Shown here piece after piece: positions 35,917 through 45,370 of a DNA stretch of 64,000 nt. How positions within the stretch are numbered: position 1 is the first letter of the stretch; each line of letters opens with the position of its first letter. The notes below the pieces were generated by a model that saw nothing but the letters and a program-made list of their open reading frames with translations, was not told the DNA's origin and made no database searches. The translations under genes were made by a program, and so were the position numbers. This DNA is from Simplicispira sp. 125 (GTDB taxonomy: Bacteria > Pseudomonadota > Gammaproteobacteria > Burkholderiales > Burkholderiaceae_C), in NCBI RefSeq assembly GCF_003096555.1, contig NZ_QEKM01000001.1, positions 1,240,001 through 1,304,000 on the forward strand, given 5' to 3'.

Positions 35917-37893
35917 TCAGTCGCCCCCCGGCACTTCCCGAAGGCGCCGGTAGACGGTATTGCGGCTGACACCCAGCACCCGGGCTGCCTCGGACAAGTT
36001 GCCCGCGCAAGCCGCAACGGTCTGAGCAATGGCCTGGCGCGAAATCGACTGAAGCTTCGCCAATCTCACGTCTACCGCCTCACTACCAGCCGCGCCTGCT
36101 TGGTCTGGGGCAGCAACGCCCAATCCGAGGGCCAGCGCCAAGTCATCGGAAAGGTGGTGCCAGTCGATGATGGATTCGTGCTCTTCCAGCAGCGCGCAGG
36201 CCGTGCGCAAGGCATTTGCCAGCTGACGCACGTTCCCCGGCCAGGGATACCGACGCAAGTTGTCGCGTAATCCAGCAGCAACGGCAATCGGGCGATCGGG
36301 CACCAGGCGCGAGAGCTGAGTTTCCAAGAGATGGTCAAAATCGGAGCGCTCACGCAAAGCGGGCAATTGCAGTGTCAGACCATTGATGCGGTAATACAGA
36401 TCTTCGCGAAAGCGTCCTGCCTGCATCTCCAAAGGCAACTGCCGATGGGTTGCGCAGACCAGGGAAAAATCCACTGGCACAGGTTTTCCACCCCCCAAGG
36501 GCACGACCTCGCGCTCTTGCAGGACACGCAACAGCCGGGCCTGCAAAGACAACGGCATGTCTCCGATCTCATCCAGAAACAAGGTTCCGCCATGTGCCTC
36601 TCGGACACGCCCAGGCGTGCCTTCGCGGCGGGCACCGGTAAATGCGCCCCCTTGATAACCAAACAGTTCGGCCTCTATCAGGTTCTCGGGCAAAGCGGAG
36701 CAGTTCACCGCGACAAAGGCTTTTGTGCAGCGTGTGCCGCTGTCGTGCACGGCCCGGGCAAACATCTCTTTGCCCACGCCCGACTCCCCCTGCAGCAGCA
36801 AGGGAATCGGCTTATCCATCACCTTGCGTGCACGCGCAATCGCTGCTTGCATCACTGCATCACCCGTGTCCAGCGCCGCCAGCGCATCCTTCCTTTGCCC
36901 CGCCTCGGGCAACTGTGACTGCGCGCCGCGCGTGTATTGCAGCGAACGCCCCGTCTCGGCCCGCAACCAGACGGATTCTCCTGATGTTGTGTGTACGACC
37001 CGCGGAATATGCACCGATCGCTGACACCAATCGAACAACTGGTCTAGTGGTTCCACCAAAACTGCATCCAACCGCACCTGTCCCAGGTCTTGCCAGACAA
37101 GGCCTAGAAGATCGAGGGCCGAAACACTGGCGCCGACGAGCACACCATCCCCCCGCACTGCCAACAAACCTTCCGTCATGGTTCCCAGACCTTCAGGCTG
37201 GGCATGAAGACGCAATCGCAATCCAGCCCATTGGCGCAGGTCGTGCCGCGTCTCAAACAGCCGGTGCTCAATCATTCGCGCGGCCGACCGTACCAGACCA
37301 AGGGTGTGACGATGGTAGCCACGGTAGTCGCCGGACACATCCAGTGCACCCAGCAAATGGCCATCGGGGGCGTGAATGGGGGCTGCGGCACAGGTCAGGA
37401 AACCATTGCGCTCAAGAAAATGCTCATCGGCGTGCACAACCAGCGCACGATCGTCCGTAAGTGCCGTGCCAATCGCATTCGTACCGCGGTATTGCTCATG
37501 CCATGTGGCACCCGGGCGCAACGCGACTCGCTCGGCACGGTCCACAAACTGAGGGTCTCCTGATGCATGCAAGAGCATGCCGTCCGTCCCGGCCAGCACC
37601 ACCATGCTGTCGCTGTCGCGTGTCTGGTCGAACAAAAACTCCATCACTGGTCGCGCATGCGCGACCAATTCACGCTGAATTTCGAGCGCCCGGGCCAGTT
37701 GTGCAGCAGAAGCATGCGGGACGCCTGGAGTTCGACCGCAAGGCTGTAAACCGGCATTCCAGCTTCGCAACCAGGAGCGGGATAACTCCGACTGAATCAT
37801 GTCGGGCGGCAAGCTGCCGCTGTTCATCAGTTGGCGGCGTGCCTGTCTGAGCAGGCGCGGAACGGGTCTATCCGGAAGAGCGGAAGGGGGCAT
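35917..37893 (-). CDS. acoR: Sigma-54-dependent activator, AcoR-like
   Basis: Enhancer-binding regulator, 658 residues. An N-terminal AcoR-type sensor with a GAF fold (SDSMVVLAGTDGMLLHASGD, GTNAIGTALTDDRALVVHADEHFLERN, AAPIHAPDGHLLGALDVSGDY) is followed by a linker, an AAA+ domain with GESGVGKEMFARAVH, the sigma-54 contact GAFTGA, GGTLFLDEIGDMPLSLQARLLR, and a Fis-type helix-turn-helix (EAARVLGVSRNTVYRRL). It is divergent from the aldehyde dehydrogenase gene, whose promoter fits sigma-54, so it probably activates that gene in response to acetaldehyde, ethanol or acetoin metabolites. The inducer is inferred. Confidence 0.92.
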   Translation of the reverse strand: MPPSALPDRPVPRLLRQARRQLMNSGSLPPDMIQSELSRSWLRSWNAGLQPCGRTPGVPHASAAQLARALEIQRELVAHARPVMEFLFDQTRDSDSMVVLAGTDGMLLHASGDPQFVDRAERVALRPGATWHEQYRGTNAIGTALTDDRALVVHADEHFLERNGFLTCAAAPIHAPDGHLLGALDVSGDYRGYHRHTLGLVRSAARMIEHRLFETRHDLRQWAGLRLRLHAQPEGLGTMTEGLLAVRGDGVLVGASVSALDLLGLVWQDLGQVRLDAVLVEPLDQLFDWCQRSVHIPRVVHTTSGESVWLRAETGRSLQYTRGAQSQLPEAGQRKDALAALDTGDAVMQAAIARARKVMDKPIPLLLQGESGVGKEMFARAVHDSGTRCTKAFVAVNCSALPENLIEAELFGYQGGAFTGARREGTPGRVREAHGGTLFLDEIGDMPLSLQARLLRVLQEREVVPLGGGKPVPVDFSLVCATHRQLPLEMQAGRFREDLYYRINGLTLQLPALRERSDFDHLLETQLSRLVPDRPIAVAAGLRDNLRRYPWPGNVRQLANALRTACALLEEHESIIDWHHLSDDLALALGLGVAAPDQAGAAGSEAVDVRLAKLQSISRQAIAQTVAACAGNLSEAARVLGVSRNTVYRRLREVPGGD

Positions 37894-38045
37894 GGCCGTT
37901 TGTCTCCTGATGGTTCAGTGGCCAGGATGGGTGCGCCATCTCCGGCGTCGCCATTGCGGCATACATGGTGACAGGCCCATTGTGCGCCAGGGTGTATTTC
38001 AGTTTCAGCAGGAAAACCCACCCAGTTGTTCTGTTTTGCAACACC

Positions 38046-38083
38046 CTGTACCACCTGGCAGCACACTGGGACACCCGGTACAG
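38046..38083. promoter_or_regulatory. Candidate activator (UAS) site
   Basis: Inverted repeat CTGTACC-N24-GGTACAG about 65 bp upstream of the -24 element, a place where enhancer-binding proteins act. A second small palindrome TGTT-TTGC-AACA lies just before it. Assignment to the AcoR-like protein is inference. Confidence 0.35.
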
Positions 38084-38148
38084 CCTCGCTTTCGCCTTAA
38101 ACCAGCAAGAACACTGGCTTCACGCCATCAAACTACCCAAACAAAGGC

Positions 38149-38163
38149 TGGCATGCATTGTGC
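38149..38163 (+). promoter_or_regulatory. Sigma-54 promoter of the aldehyde dehydrogenase gene
   Basis: TGGCATGCATTGTGC fits the -24/-12 consensus TGGCACG-N4-TTGC with invariant GG and GC exactly ten bases apart. It is about 75 bases before the ATG, and a sigma-54 activator gene is divergent. The remaining sequence of the 346-nt gap (37894-38239) holds no gene. Confidence 0.7.
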
Positions 38164-38239
38164 GTAACGTCCTGCGAAGACTGCCCACGGGAATCGTGGA
38201 TCGCTTCATGGTCAACACATTCATTCAAGGAGACATTCC

Positions 38240-39760
38240 ATGCTGTACGCCCTCCCCGGCTCCCCCGACGCGAAGATCAAATACAAACCCCGCTATGACA
38301 ATTTTATTGGCGGCAAGTTTGTTGCACCGGTGAAGGGTGGGTACTTTGATGTAGTCACTCCCATCACCGGCAAGGTGTACACCCAGGCTGCACGGTCTAC
38401 TGCAGAAGACATTGAACTGGCGTTGGATGCCGCACACGCCGCCTCGACAAAATGGGGTCGCACCCCTGCCGCAGAGCGCTCCAACATTCTCCTCAAAATT
38501 GCCGACCGTATCGAGCAAAACCTGGAACTATTGGCTTACGTAGAAACGGTGGATAACGGCAAGGCCATTCGTGAAACGCTGAATGCAGACATTCCCCTCA
38601 CCGCGGATCATTTCCGCTACTTTGCAGGCTGTCTGCGGTCTCAGGAAGGTAGTCTGAGCGAAATCGATGGCGACACCATTGCCTACCATTTCCATGAACC
38701 CCTGGGCGTCGTTGGCCAGATCATTCCCTGGAATTTTCCCATTCTGATGGCTGCATGGAAGCTTGCACCGGCACTGGCCGCTGGCAACTGCGTGGTACTC
38801 AAACCGGCGGAATCCACGCCGGTATCCATCTTGGTCATGATGGAGTTGATTGCCGACCTATTGCCTCCCGGAGTTTTGAACATCGTTAACGGTTATGGCC
38901 GTGAGGCGGGAATGCCGCTGGCGTCCAGCCGCCGCATTGCCAAGATTGCCTTTACGGGCTCCACCGCCACAGGACGAGTCATTGCGCAAGCTGCGGCTAA
39001 CAACTTGATTCCGGCCACGCTGGAACTGGGTGGAAAGTCGCCCAACATCTTCTTTGCCGACGTGGCCAATGCCGATGACGACTTCTTTGACAAAGCCATC
39101 GAAGGACTGGTGCTGTTTGCTTTCAACCAAGGCGAGGTCTGCACATGCCCCTCCCGAGCACTTATCCAGGAATCGGTCTACGACCGCTTCATGGAACGCG
39201 CTCTGGCACGTGTCAAAGCCATCCAGCAGGGCAGCCCACTTGACACCAACTGCATGATGGGCGCCCAGGCCTCCGTTGAGCAGATGAAAAAAATCGAGAC
39301 CTATCTTGCATTGGGCAAGGAAGAAGGTGCGCAGGTGTTGATCGGGGGCAACCGCGCACAGCTGCCCGGCGACCTGTCGGGCGGCTACTACATCCAGCCA
39401 ACACTGTTCAAAGGCCACAACAAGATGCGCATTTTCCAGGAAGAAATCTTCGGCCCTGTGCTGGCAGTCACCACGTTCAAAGACGAAGCTGAAGCCCTGG
39501 CGATTGCCAACGACACACCCTACGGTCTGGGCGCTGGGGTATGGACACGGGACGGCAGCACAGCCTACCGTATGGGACGCGCCATCCAAGCAGGCCGGGT
39601 GTGGACCAACTGCTACCACGCCTATCCCGCTCACGCCACGTTTGGCGGCTACAAAGAATCAGGCATTGGCCGCGAAACCCACAAGGTAATGCTCGACCAC
39701 TACCAGCAGACCAAGAATCTGCTCGTAAGCTACAGCCCCAAGGCACTCGGCTTCTTCTGA
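38240..39760 (+). CDS. Aldehyde dehydrogenase, acetaldehyde type (AldB/ExaC-like)
   Basis: NAD-dependent oxidation of acetaldehyde or a similar aldehyde to the acid, 506 residues. Active-site motifs: [29 protein letters not shown], catalytic Glu in LELGGKSPN, catalytic Cys in [12 protein letters not shown], and [22 protein letters not shown] and the C-terminal YSPKALGFF tail are typical of the AldB/ExaC group. AAGGAG precedes the start. Regulated, by context, by the divergent AcoR-like activator through the sigma-54 promoter. The DUF779 gene follows after a terminator. Confidence 0.93.
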   Translation: MLYALPGSPDAKIKYKPRYDNFIGGKFVAPVKGGYFDVVTPITGKVYTQAARSTAEDIELALDAAHAASTKWGRTPAAERSNILLKIADRIEQNLELLAYVETVDNGKAIRETLNADIPLTADHFRYFAGCLRSQEGSLSEIDGDTIAYHFHEPLGVVGQIIPWNFPILMAAWKLAPALAAGNCVVLKPAESTPVSILVMMELIADLLPPGVLNIVNGYGREAGMPLASSRRIAKIAFTGSTATGRVIAQAAANNLIPATLELGGKSPNIFFADVANADDDFFDKAIEGLVLFAFNQGEVCTCPSRALIQESVYDRFMERALARVKAIQQGSPLDTNCMMGAQASVEQMKKIETYLALGKEEGAQVLIGGNRAQLPGDLSGGYYIQPTLFKGHNKMRIFQEEIFGPVLAVTTFKDEAEALAIANDTPYGLGAGVWTRDGSTAYRMGRAIQAGRVWTNCYHAYPAHATFGGYKESGIGRETHKVMLDHYQQTKNLLVSYSPKALGFF

Positions 39761-39769
39761 CGTAGGACG

Positions 39770-39793
39770 GGCGGCCTCTGGCCGCCTTTTTTC
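39770..39793 (+). terminator. Rho-independent terminator after the aldehyde dehydrogenase gene
   Basis: Perfect 7-bp stem GGCGGCC-TCT-GGCCGCC followed by TTTTTTCT. It lies between the aldehyde dehydrogenase and DUF779 genes and may attenuate rather than fully stop expression of the latter. Confidence 0.85.
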
Positions 39794-39822
39794 TCTCAGC
39801 AACCGACCTTGAAAGGACTGCC

Positions 39823-40218
39823 ATGCCCGAACGTGTCGTAGCGACGCCTGCTGCCGAGGCCATGATCGATCGCCTCAAAGAGCAGCACGGTTTGGCATTG
39901 ATGTTCTATCAATCACACGGGTGCTGCGATGGCAGTGCGCCGATGTGCTACCTCGAAGGCGAGCTGACCCCAAGCCGTTACGACCTGCTGCTCGGGAAAA
40001 TCGGAGGCTGCCCCTTCTATATCAGCGAGTCCCAGTATCAATACTGGAAAAACAGCCAGTTGATCATTGACGTCACCGAAGGAAGTGGTTCCACCTTCTC
40101 CCTAGAAGGCCCAGAGGACGTCTGCTTTACGACTGGCTCCAGACTGTGGACTGACGCAGAGCTGGAGACGCTCAATCATCCAGGCCTGGATCCATCTCCG
40201 GAAACAGTACCTCAGTAA
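39823..40218 (+). CDS. DUF779 domain protein
   Basis: A 131-residue protein of the DUF779 family, which is usually found next to aldehyde dehydrogenase genes. Conserved cysteines and motif [17 protein letters not shown], then [24 protein letters not shown] and [21 protein letters not shown]. The Cys cluster suggests a metal or redox site. GAAAGGA precedes the ATG. Function is not established; neighbourhood suggests a helper of aldehyde or alcohol oxidation. Its last 47 bases overlap the convergent peptide deformylase gene. Confidence 0.88.
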   Translation: MPERVVATPAAEAMIDRLKEQHGLALMFYQSHGCCDGSAPMCYLEGELTPSRYDLLLGKIGGCPFYISESQYQYWKNSQLIIDVTEGSGSTFSLEGPEDVCFTTGSRLWTDAELETLNHPGLDPSPETVPQ

Positions 40219-40711
40219 AACCAAACTGGGTGAAATCGCGCATACGCATCGGGTACAGGATGCCAGCCAAATGATCACACTCATGCTGCACCACCCGCGC
40301 GTGAAAACCATCTACATCGCGCTCTATGGCATTCCCTTGCATGTCATAGCCTGTGTAGCGGATGTGGGACCAACGCGGCACGCGGCCTCGCAATCCGGGC
40401 ACCGACAGACAGCCTTCCCAATCCAGCGCCTCTTCATCCCCTACCGGGGTAATCACTGGATTGATAAGCACCGTGGCAGGCACCAGTGGCCGGTCAGGGT
40501 AGCGGGGGTTGGGTACATCGGAGCCAAAGACCACCACCTGACGATCCACCCCGATCTGCGGTGCAGCAAGCCCTGCCCCCATGGCCGCACGCATAGTGTC
40601 GTGCATGTCGGCGACCAGTTGCCGCAGTGCATCAGTGCCAAATTCAGTCACAGGACGAACCGCACGGAACAACCGCGGGTCACCCATTTTCAGTATCGTG
40701 TGGACAGCCAT
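40172..40711 (-). CDS. def: Peptide deformylase
   Basis: Removes the formyl group from nascent proteins. The 179 residues have all three metal-site motifs: [17 protein letters not shown] and [16 protein letters not shown] 40711 ([14 protein letters not shown]) matches the family start, and the longer upstream frame is discarded. As the gene lacks fmt next to it and is convergent with the DUF779 gene, it is probably a second, non-operonic deformylase. It is divergent from the DUF454 gene. Confidence 0.95.
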   Translation of the reverse strand: MAVHTILKMGDPRLFRAVRPVTEFGTDALRQLVADMHDTMRAAMGAGLAAPQIGVDRQVVVFGSDVPNPRYPDRPLVPATVLINPVITPVGDEEALDWEGCLSVPGLRGRVPRWSHIRYTGYDMQGNAIERDVDGFHARVVQHECDHLAGILYPMRMRDFTQFGFTEVLFPEMDPGLDD

Positions 40712-40886
40712 GGTCAGAGAAAAGTTGGTAACGGGCGAGCGTAAATCTTTTTGCCAACGCTTGTATTGGCAGGGCTGCAAACCGAACCACAGCATACCGG
40801 TACTGCGGACAGGCTCTTTCCCTCCAGTAGCACAGCCCTGGATGCAAAATACGGTGACTAAAAACCATGCCCTACCGACCCAGACC

Positions 40887-41330
40887 ATGGAACCCTCCAC
40901 TGGCAAGCCTACCGCAGCAGCAGCTGGCACCGGCCGACCTGCTCCACCCGTTCACCGCACGCTTCCGCTGCTGGTGCGATGGGCACTGCTGTCGTTTGCC
41001 ATCATGTGTCTGGTGCTGGGAATCATAGGCGTGTTTGTTCCCGGACTGCCGACCACCGTATTCATACTGATGGCCGCATGGGCCGCAGCTCGTAGCTCTC
41101 CCCGCCTGCACGAATGGCTGTGGTACCACCCCTTGTTTGGTGTCATGCTGCGCGACTGGGCCAACGGCGGCCGTGTCAACCGCCGCTCAAAATGGAGCGC
41201 GACGATACTGATGACCTTGTGCGGAGTCATCTTGTTTGTCACAACGCCCAAGATTTGGGCTGCGGCGATGGCCTGCACTTTCATGGCCTGCGTGCTGACA
41301 TGGCTCTGGTGCCGCCCAGAGCCTGTATGA
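40887..41330 (+). CDS. DUF454 (YbaN-like) inner membrane protein
   Basis: A 147-residue membrane protein. After a polar Ala/Pro-rich N-terminus there is the DUF454 core [58 protein letters not shown], ending in two closely spaced helices ([32 protein letters not shown]). The motif [20 protein letters not shown] is diagnostic of the family. Function is unknown. ATG 40887 is chosen as the start close to the conserved part; an ATG at 40842 is possible. Confidence 0.85.
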   Translation: MEPSTGKPTAAAAGTGRPAPPVHRTLPLLVRWALLSFAIMCLVLGIIGVFVPGLPTTVFILMAAWAAARSSPRLHEWLWYHPLFGVMLRDWANGGRVNRRSKWSATILMTLCGVILFVTTPKIWAAAMACTFMACVLTWLWCRPEPV

Positions 41331-41367
41331 ATATGGCAAACAGCTGAATTTCACAATTTTTTATGTA

Positions 41368-41373
41368 TATAAT
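41368..41373 (+). promoter_or_regulatory. -10 box of the tRNA-Asn genes
   Basis: Perfect TATAAT, 12 bases before the first tRNA, followed by CTGAGGC. The -35 region (about 41345-41350) is poor. Confidence 0.6.
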
Positions 41374-41384
41374 CTGAGGCTTAT

Positions 41385-41460
41385 TCCTCGATAGCTCAGT
41401 TGGTAGAGCGCCGGACTGTTAATCCGTAGGTCCCTGGTTCGAGCCCAGGTCGAGGAGCCA
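41385..41460 (+). tRNA. tRNA-Asn (GTT), copy 1
   Basis: 76 nt with encoded CCA. Acceptor arms TCCTCGA/TCGAGGA, D-loop GCTCAGTTGGTAGAGC, anticodon GTT at 41418-41420 in CTGTTAA, and GGTTCGAGCC in the T arm. Transcribed with the identical second copy. Confidence 0.97.
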
Positions 41461-41510
41461 AAATTTTCAGGCCCTGCATGTGTAAGCGGGGCTTTTTCAA
41501 TACCAATCAT

Positions 41511-41586
41511 TCCTCGATAGCTCAGTTGGTAGAGCGCCGGACTGTTAATCCGTAGGTCCCTGGTTCGAGCCCAGGTCGAGGAGCCA
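41511..41586 (+). tRNA. tRNA-Asn (GTT), copy 2
   Basis: Identical in all 76 positions to the first copy, 50 bases downstream, anticodon at 41544-41546. The intervening spacer has no promoter-like sequence, so both come from one transcript. Confidence 0.97.
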
Positions 41587-41589
41587 AAA

Positions 41590-41629
41590 AAAAGAGCCCT
41601 GAACGATTCCGTTCAGGGCTCTTTTTTTT
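41590..41629 (+). terminator. Rho-independent terminator of the tRNA-Asn unit
   Basis: 12-bp perfect stem AGAGCCCTGAAC / GTTCAGGGCTCT with a 6-nt loop, then eight T, immediately after the second tRNA. Confidence 0.95.
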
Positions 41630-41713
41630 GCAAATTGCTGCTGCACCAGATTTGTCTGAATTCAAGGCCCCTTGTCTCAGCGACAATCATGACATTGCTC
41701 GTTAACCAACCCC

Positions 41714-42469
41714 ATGTCACCCGAACTGCCTTGGCTGGAAAATACGGATCCATTCCCCGCCCCTCTTCGGGCTTGGGGGCCTGATAGCCCAGCCCCTGGA
41801 CTGCTAGCGGCCGGGGGAAATCTCGACGTATCTCATCTCGCTCAAGCCTATCGCCAAGGCACCTTTCCCTGGTTCAGCACGGGCCAGCCCATTTTATGGT
41901 GGTCACCCGACCCACGGATGGTGCTGGAGACAAGCAACTTTCAGCTGCACCGTTCACTGCGCAAGACACTCCAAAAATTTCGTGCCAACTCTGAATGTGA
42001 AATCAGGGTAGACCACGACTTTCAGGCGGTAATTGCCTATTGCGCAGGAAAAAAACGCAAAGAACAGAACAGCACCTGGATCGTGCCATCGATGATCGAG
42101 GCTTATTGCGCCTTTCATGCAGCAGGCCATGCCCACAGTGTTGAAACCTGGGTGGGCGGTCAACTCGTTGGAGGTCTGTACTGCATTGGCATGGGTCGCG
42201 CTGTTTTCGGTGAATCCATGTTTGCGCTGGCGACTGATGCCTCCAAGATCGCCTTGGCTGCTTTGGTATGCTTGTGCCGTCACCAGCAGGTTCCTCTGAT
42301 TGACTGCCAGCAAAACACGGGCCATCTTGCGTCACTCGGCGCACGGGAAATCTCGCGCACGGCATTCTTGCAACATGTGTCTGCAGCATGCACGCAGGAA
42401 CCACTGCATTGGTCTTTCGACCCCGTATACTGGGACGAGCTTCTGCCACCCTCAGCGCCTGCGGCATGA
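41714..42469 (+). CDS. aat: Leucyl/phenylalanyl-tRNA-protein transferase
   Basis: Adds Leu or Phe to N-terminal Lys or Arg, creating ClpS degrons. The 251 residues include the family motifs [29 protein letters not shown]-like [42 protein letters not shown], and [16 protein letters not shown]. Slightly longer than E. coli Aat (234). Its stop overlaps the bpt start (ATGA), so both transferases are coupled. Confidence 0.96.
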   Translation: MSPELPWLENTDPFPAPLRAWGPDSPAPGLLAAGGNLDVSHLAQAYRQGTFPWFSTGQPILWWSPDPRMVLETSNFQLHRSLRKTLQKFRANSECEIRVDHDFQAVIAYCAGKKRKEQNSTWIVPSMIEAYCAFHAAGHAHSVETWVGGQLVGGLYCIGMGRAVFGESMFALATDASKIALAALVCLCRHQQVPLIDCQQNTGHLASLGAREISRTAFLQHVSAACTQEPLHWSFDPVYWDELLPPSAPAA

Positions 42470-43248
42470 CGCAACTCAACGACCTTCCTCTACAAACACT
42501 GCAGTTCTACGCCACGGCACCATATCCGTGCAGTTACCTGCCCAATCGCCAAGCCCGATCACAGGTTGCAACGCCTAGCCACTTGGTCCGCAGCGACATC
42601 TATTCCCAACTGGTCTCACAAGGTTTCCGCCGCAGCGGGATGTTTACCTACCGCCCTTATTGCGATGGTTGCCGAGCGTGTAAGGCACTGCGCGTGCTGG
42701 TCAATGACTTCAAGCCCGATCGCAGCCAACGCCGCTCCCAGGCACAGCACGCCCATTTACAAGCCCGGGTACTGCGCCCCAGCTTCGTCCCTGAACACTA
42801 CCAACTCTATCTACGCTACCAGAACGGTCGCCACGCTGGCGGAGGCATGGACCATGACAGCATTGACCAGTACACCCAGTTTTTGCTCCAGAGCCGGGTG
42901 AACTCACGTCTGGTGGAATTCCGTGAACCGGACACGGAAGGCACCCCGGGCCCTTTACGCATGGTGTCGCTACTGGATGTACTCGACGATGGGCTCTCGG
43001 CGGTCTACACCTTCTACGAACCCCAAGCCCGCAGCAGCTATGGCACATTCAGCATCCTGTGGCAGATTGAACAGGCCCGTACACTGGGCCTGGCCCATGT
43101 CTACCTGGGCTACTGGATTGCAGAGAGCCCCAAGATGAACTACAAGGCCCGCTTTCTTCCCCATGAAGTATTGACAGACGAGCAATGGCACCCGGTCGGT
43201 TTGCGCAAGTCACCTGTTCCAGAGAAGCGGCGTGATTTCACAAGGTAA
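42466..43248 (+). CDS. bpt: Aspartate/glutamate leucyltransferase (arginyltransferase family)
   Basis: Transfers Leu to N-terminal Asp or Glu, giving a second route into the ClpS N-degron pathway. The 260 residues have the Ate/Bpt hallmarks: [44 protein letters not shown] with four Cys, RRSQ, and the C-terminal [28 protein letters not shown] and [16 protein letters not shown] 42466 overlaps the aat stop by four bases, which decides the start over the longer frame. Confidence 0.95.
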   Translation: MTQLNDLPLQTLQFYATAPYPCSYLPNRQARSQVATPSHLVRSDIYSQLVSQGFRRSGMFTYRPYCDGCRACKALRVLVNDFKPDRSQRRSQAQHAHLQARVLRPSFVPEHYQLYLRYQNGRHAGGGMDHDSIDQYTQFLLQSRVNSRLVEFREPDTEGTPGPLRMVSLLDVLDDGLSAVYTFYEPQARSSYGTFSILWQIEQARTLGLAHVYLGYWIAESPKMNYKARFLPHEVLTDEQWHPVGLRKSPVPEKRRDFTR

Positions 43249-43277
43249 AATCACATTTCTGCCGTATTGCACACCCC

Positions 43278-44099
43278 ATGAAGAAAACAGACCCGGACCT
43301 TCCCGCCAAACCCAGCGTACAAGTCATCGAGCGCATGTTTGCACTGATCGATGTGCTTGCCTCGCGTGAGGAAGCGATTTCTCTCAAAGAAATCAGCGAG
43401 CGAACCGGACTGCACCCCTCCACCACACACCGCATCCTGAATGACTTGGCCATTGGCCGTTTCGTGGACCGCCCCGAATCAGGTAGTTACAGGCTGGGGA
43501 TGCGCCTTCTGGAATTGGGTAACTTGGTCAAAGGGCGCCTGAGTGTCCGCGATGCAGCCATGCATCCCATGCGCGAGTTGCACCGCCTCATACAGCAACC
43601 TGTCAATCTCAGCATGCGCCAGGGTGATGAGATCATTTATGTCGAACGGGCGTACAGCGAACGCTCAGGCATGCAGGTGGTGCGGGCCATTGGGGGGCGT
43701 GCGCCACTGCACTTGACATCTACTGGCAAATTATTTCTGGCGGCTGACGATCCTCAACGCCTACGCGCCTACGCCATGCGCACAGGCCTGGCTGGCCACA
43801 CACGCAACAGCCTGACGCAATTGCCTGCGCTCGAACGGGAACTGTCCAAAGCCCGCGCCAGCGGCATCGCCCGTGACAACGAGGAGTTGGAACTGGGGGT
43901 GCGATGCATGGCGGCAGGCATCTATGACGACCAAGGACGGCTAGTGGCCGGCCTATCGATCTCTGCTCCGGCCGATCGGCTGGATGAAAGCTGGTTACCC
44001 AAATTGCAGTCCACAGCGCACGAAATATCCGTAGCTTTAGGCTACAAACCGCAGCCAGATAGTGCGCCACGGGGCGCCCTATCGTTACCGACCCATTAG
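43278..44099 (+). CDS. IclR family transcriptional regulator
   Basis: A 273-residue regulator with an N-terminal winged helix-turn-helix (FALIDVLASREEAISLKEISERTGLHPSTTHRILNDLAIGRFV) and a C-terminal effector domain (GRAPLHLTSTGKLFLA, ASGIARDNEELELGVRCMAAGIYD, SISAPADRL). TST-GK and the ELE-GV-C motif are typical of IclR ligand domains. It lies 30 bases after bpt on the same strand but is probably autonomous. No obvious catabolic target lies beside it, so ligand and target are unknown. Confidence 0.92.
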   Translation: MKKTDPDLPAKPSVQVIERMFALIDVLASREEAISLKEISERTGLHPSTTHRILNDLAIGRFVDRPESGSYRLGMRLLELGNLVKGRLSVRDAAMHPMRELHRLIQQPVNLSMRQGDEIIYVERAYSERSGMQVVRAIGGRAPLHLTSTGKLFLAADDPQRLRAYAMRTGLAGHTRNSLTQLPALERELSKARASGIARDNEELELGVRCMAAGIYDDQGRLVAGLSISAPADRLDESWLPKLQSTAHEISVALGYKPQPDSAPRGALSLPTH

Positions 44100-44142
44100 G
44101 CCCAACAACAGGCTGCACCAGTGCGACACGGCAAGAATTTTT

Positions 44143-45225
44143 TCAACTCTTGCCCGCAATGCCCCCGCCACCCAAAGCCGCTGGGTGCGTGGCGACCATG
44201 GATTCAACCCAGTTGCGCACGCGAACCGCATCGCCAATTCGGCTGAGCTTGCCTGCCGAATCGAGGAAAACCATGATCAGTTTACGTCCCGATATTTGTG
44301 TCTGCATCACCAGACAACGGCCTGCTTCCGAGATATAGCCCGTTTTCTGCAGGCCAATATCCCAACTGGGATTTTTCACCAACTGATTTGTGTTGTTGTA
44401 TTGGAGGGTTTTTTGCCCGACCGCAACTTCATAACCTGGGGAAGTGGAGAATTCGCGCAGAACCGGGTCGCTGTGAGCAACGTTGACCAGCAACGCCAGA
44501 TCGCGGGCGCTGGACTGGTTAAGGCTGGAAAGCCCGGTGGGTTCAACGTAGCGCGTATCGGTCATTCCCAACAGGCGCGCCTTGACATTCATTTGGGTGA
44601 CAAAAGACTTGAGGCCTCCGGGATAGGTGCGTCCCAATGCATTGGCTGCCCGGTTCTCGCTGGACATCAGCGCCAAATGAAGCATCTCCCTCCGACTCAG
44701 CGTGGTGCCAACAACCAGACGCGAGCGGCTTCCCTTCTCCGTATCGATGTCGTCTTCTGTGATGGTGATGGCCTCATCCATCGGCAAGGCCGCTTGGCTG
44801 ATGATGAGACCCGTCATGAGCTTGGTGAGCGAGGCAATAGGAAGCACGACTTGATCGTTTTTGCTGAACAAGACTTCGTGGGTGTCCTGGTCTACGACCA
44901 AGGCAACACTGGATTTGAGGTCCAGGGGGTCATTCCGATCATGCAGGCCTGCCAACTCTCCAAAGGACTGGCGCGCTGCCGCCATGCGAACCGGTGCACG
45001 TGCGGACGCCGAAACGATACGTGAAGCCTTCCCACGTGCTGCCAGCTTGCGCGGGGCCACCGACTTGGCTGCAGGACGTTTTCCTGCGACTTGGTGCTTT
45101 TTTTCCACCGCCTGTTTACGCGGTGCGGCTTGGGCGCCAGAGGTGGCAAACAACAGCCCTGCCAATACCATTCCACACAGTTGAAGCAGTGAGCGTGGGG
45201 CCATCTTGGATTGGTGTGAAATCAA
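44143..45225 (-). CDS. pbpG: D-alanyl-D-alanine endopeptidase, PBP7 type
   Basis: Periplasmic murein endopeptidase of the S11 family that cuts DD-crosslinks. The 360 residues begin with a signal peptide (about 1-33, ending SGAQA), then a Lys/Arg/Ala-rich stretch (35-85) and the penicillin-binding core with SLTK (SxxK), SSENRA (SxN) and KTGYISEAG (KTG). The long basic linker is unusual compared with E. coli PBP7 and might bind the cell wall or nucleic acid. Start at 45225 or 45204 is undecided. Convergent with the IclR gene. Confidence 0.92.
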   Translation of the reverse strand: MISHQSKMAPRSLLQLCGMVLAGLLFATSGAQAAPRKQAVEKKHQVAGKRPAAKSVAPRKLAARGKASRIVSASARAPVRMAAARQSFGELAGLHDRNDPLDLKSSVALVVDQDTHEVLFSKNDQVVLPIASLTKLMTGLIISQAALPMDEAITITEDDIDTEKGSRSRLVVGTTLSRREMLHLALMSSENRAANALGRTYPGGLKSFVTQMNVKARLLGMTDTRYVEPTGLSSLNQSSARDLALLVNVAHSDPVLREFSTSPGYEVAVGQKTLQYNNTNQLVKNPSWDIGLQKTGYISEAGRCLVMQTQISGRKLIMVFLDSAGKLSRIGDAVRVRNWVESMVATHPAALGGGGIAGKS

Positions 45226-45271
45226 AGCTCATCTCCTGGCGGCAACAATTGTTTCACAGTGTAGTTCCAAT

Positions 45272-45305
45272 AAAAAAATCGCGCAAGATCAATGTCTTGC
45301 GCGAT
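45272..45305 (-). terminator. Rho-independent terminator of leuA
   Basis: 11-bp perfect stem ATCGCGCAAGA / TCTTGCGCGAT with a 6-nt loop; the minus strand continues into TTTTTTTA. It lies 65 bases after the leuA stop and before pbpG. Confidence 0.9.
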
Positions 45306-45370
45306 GATTTGCATCAATTAGGCGAGATTTTACGCGGATTCAACCGCCCCTGCGAACTCGCCTCGGCGAT

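Noticed and set aside
34668..36029. 453-codon minus-strand frame opposite the AI-2E permease
   Set aside because: The plus-strand permease shows conserved family motifs and hydrophobic helices; the opposite frame is polar, His/Gln-rich and featureless.
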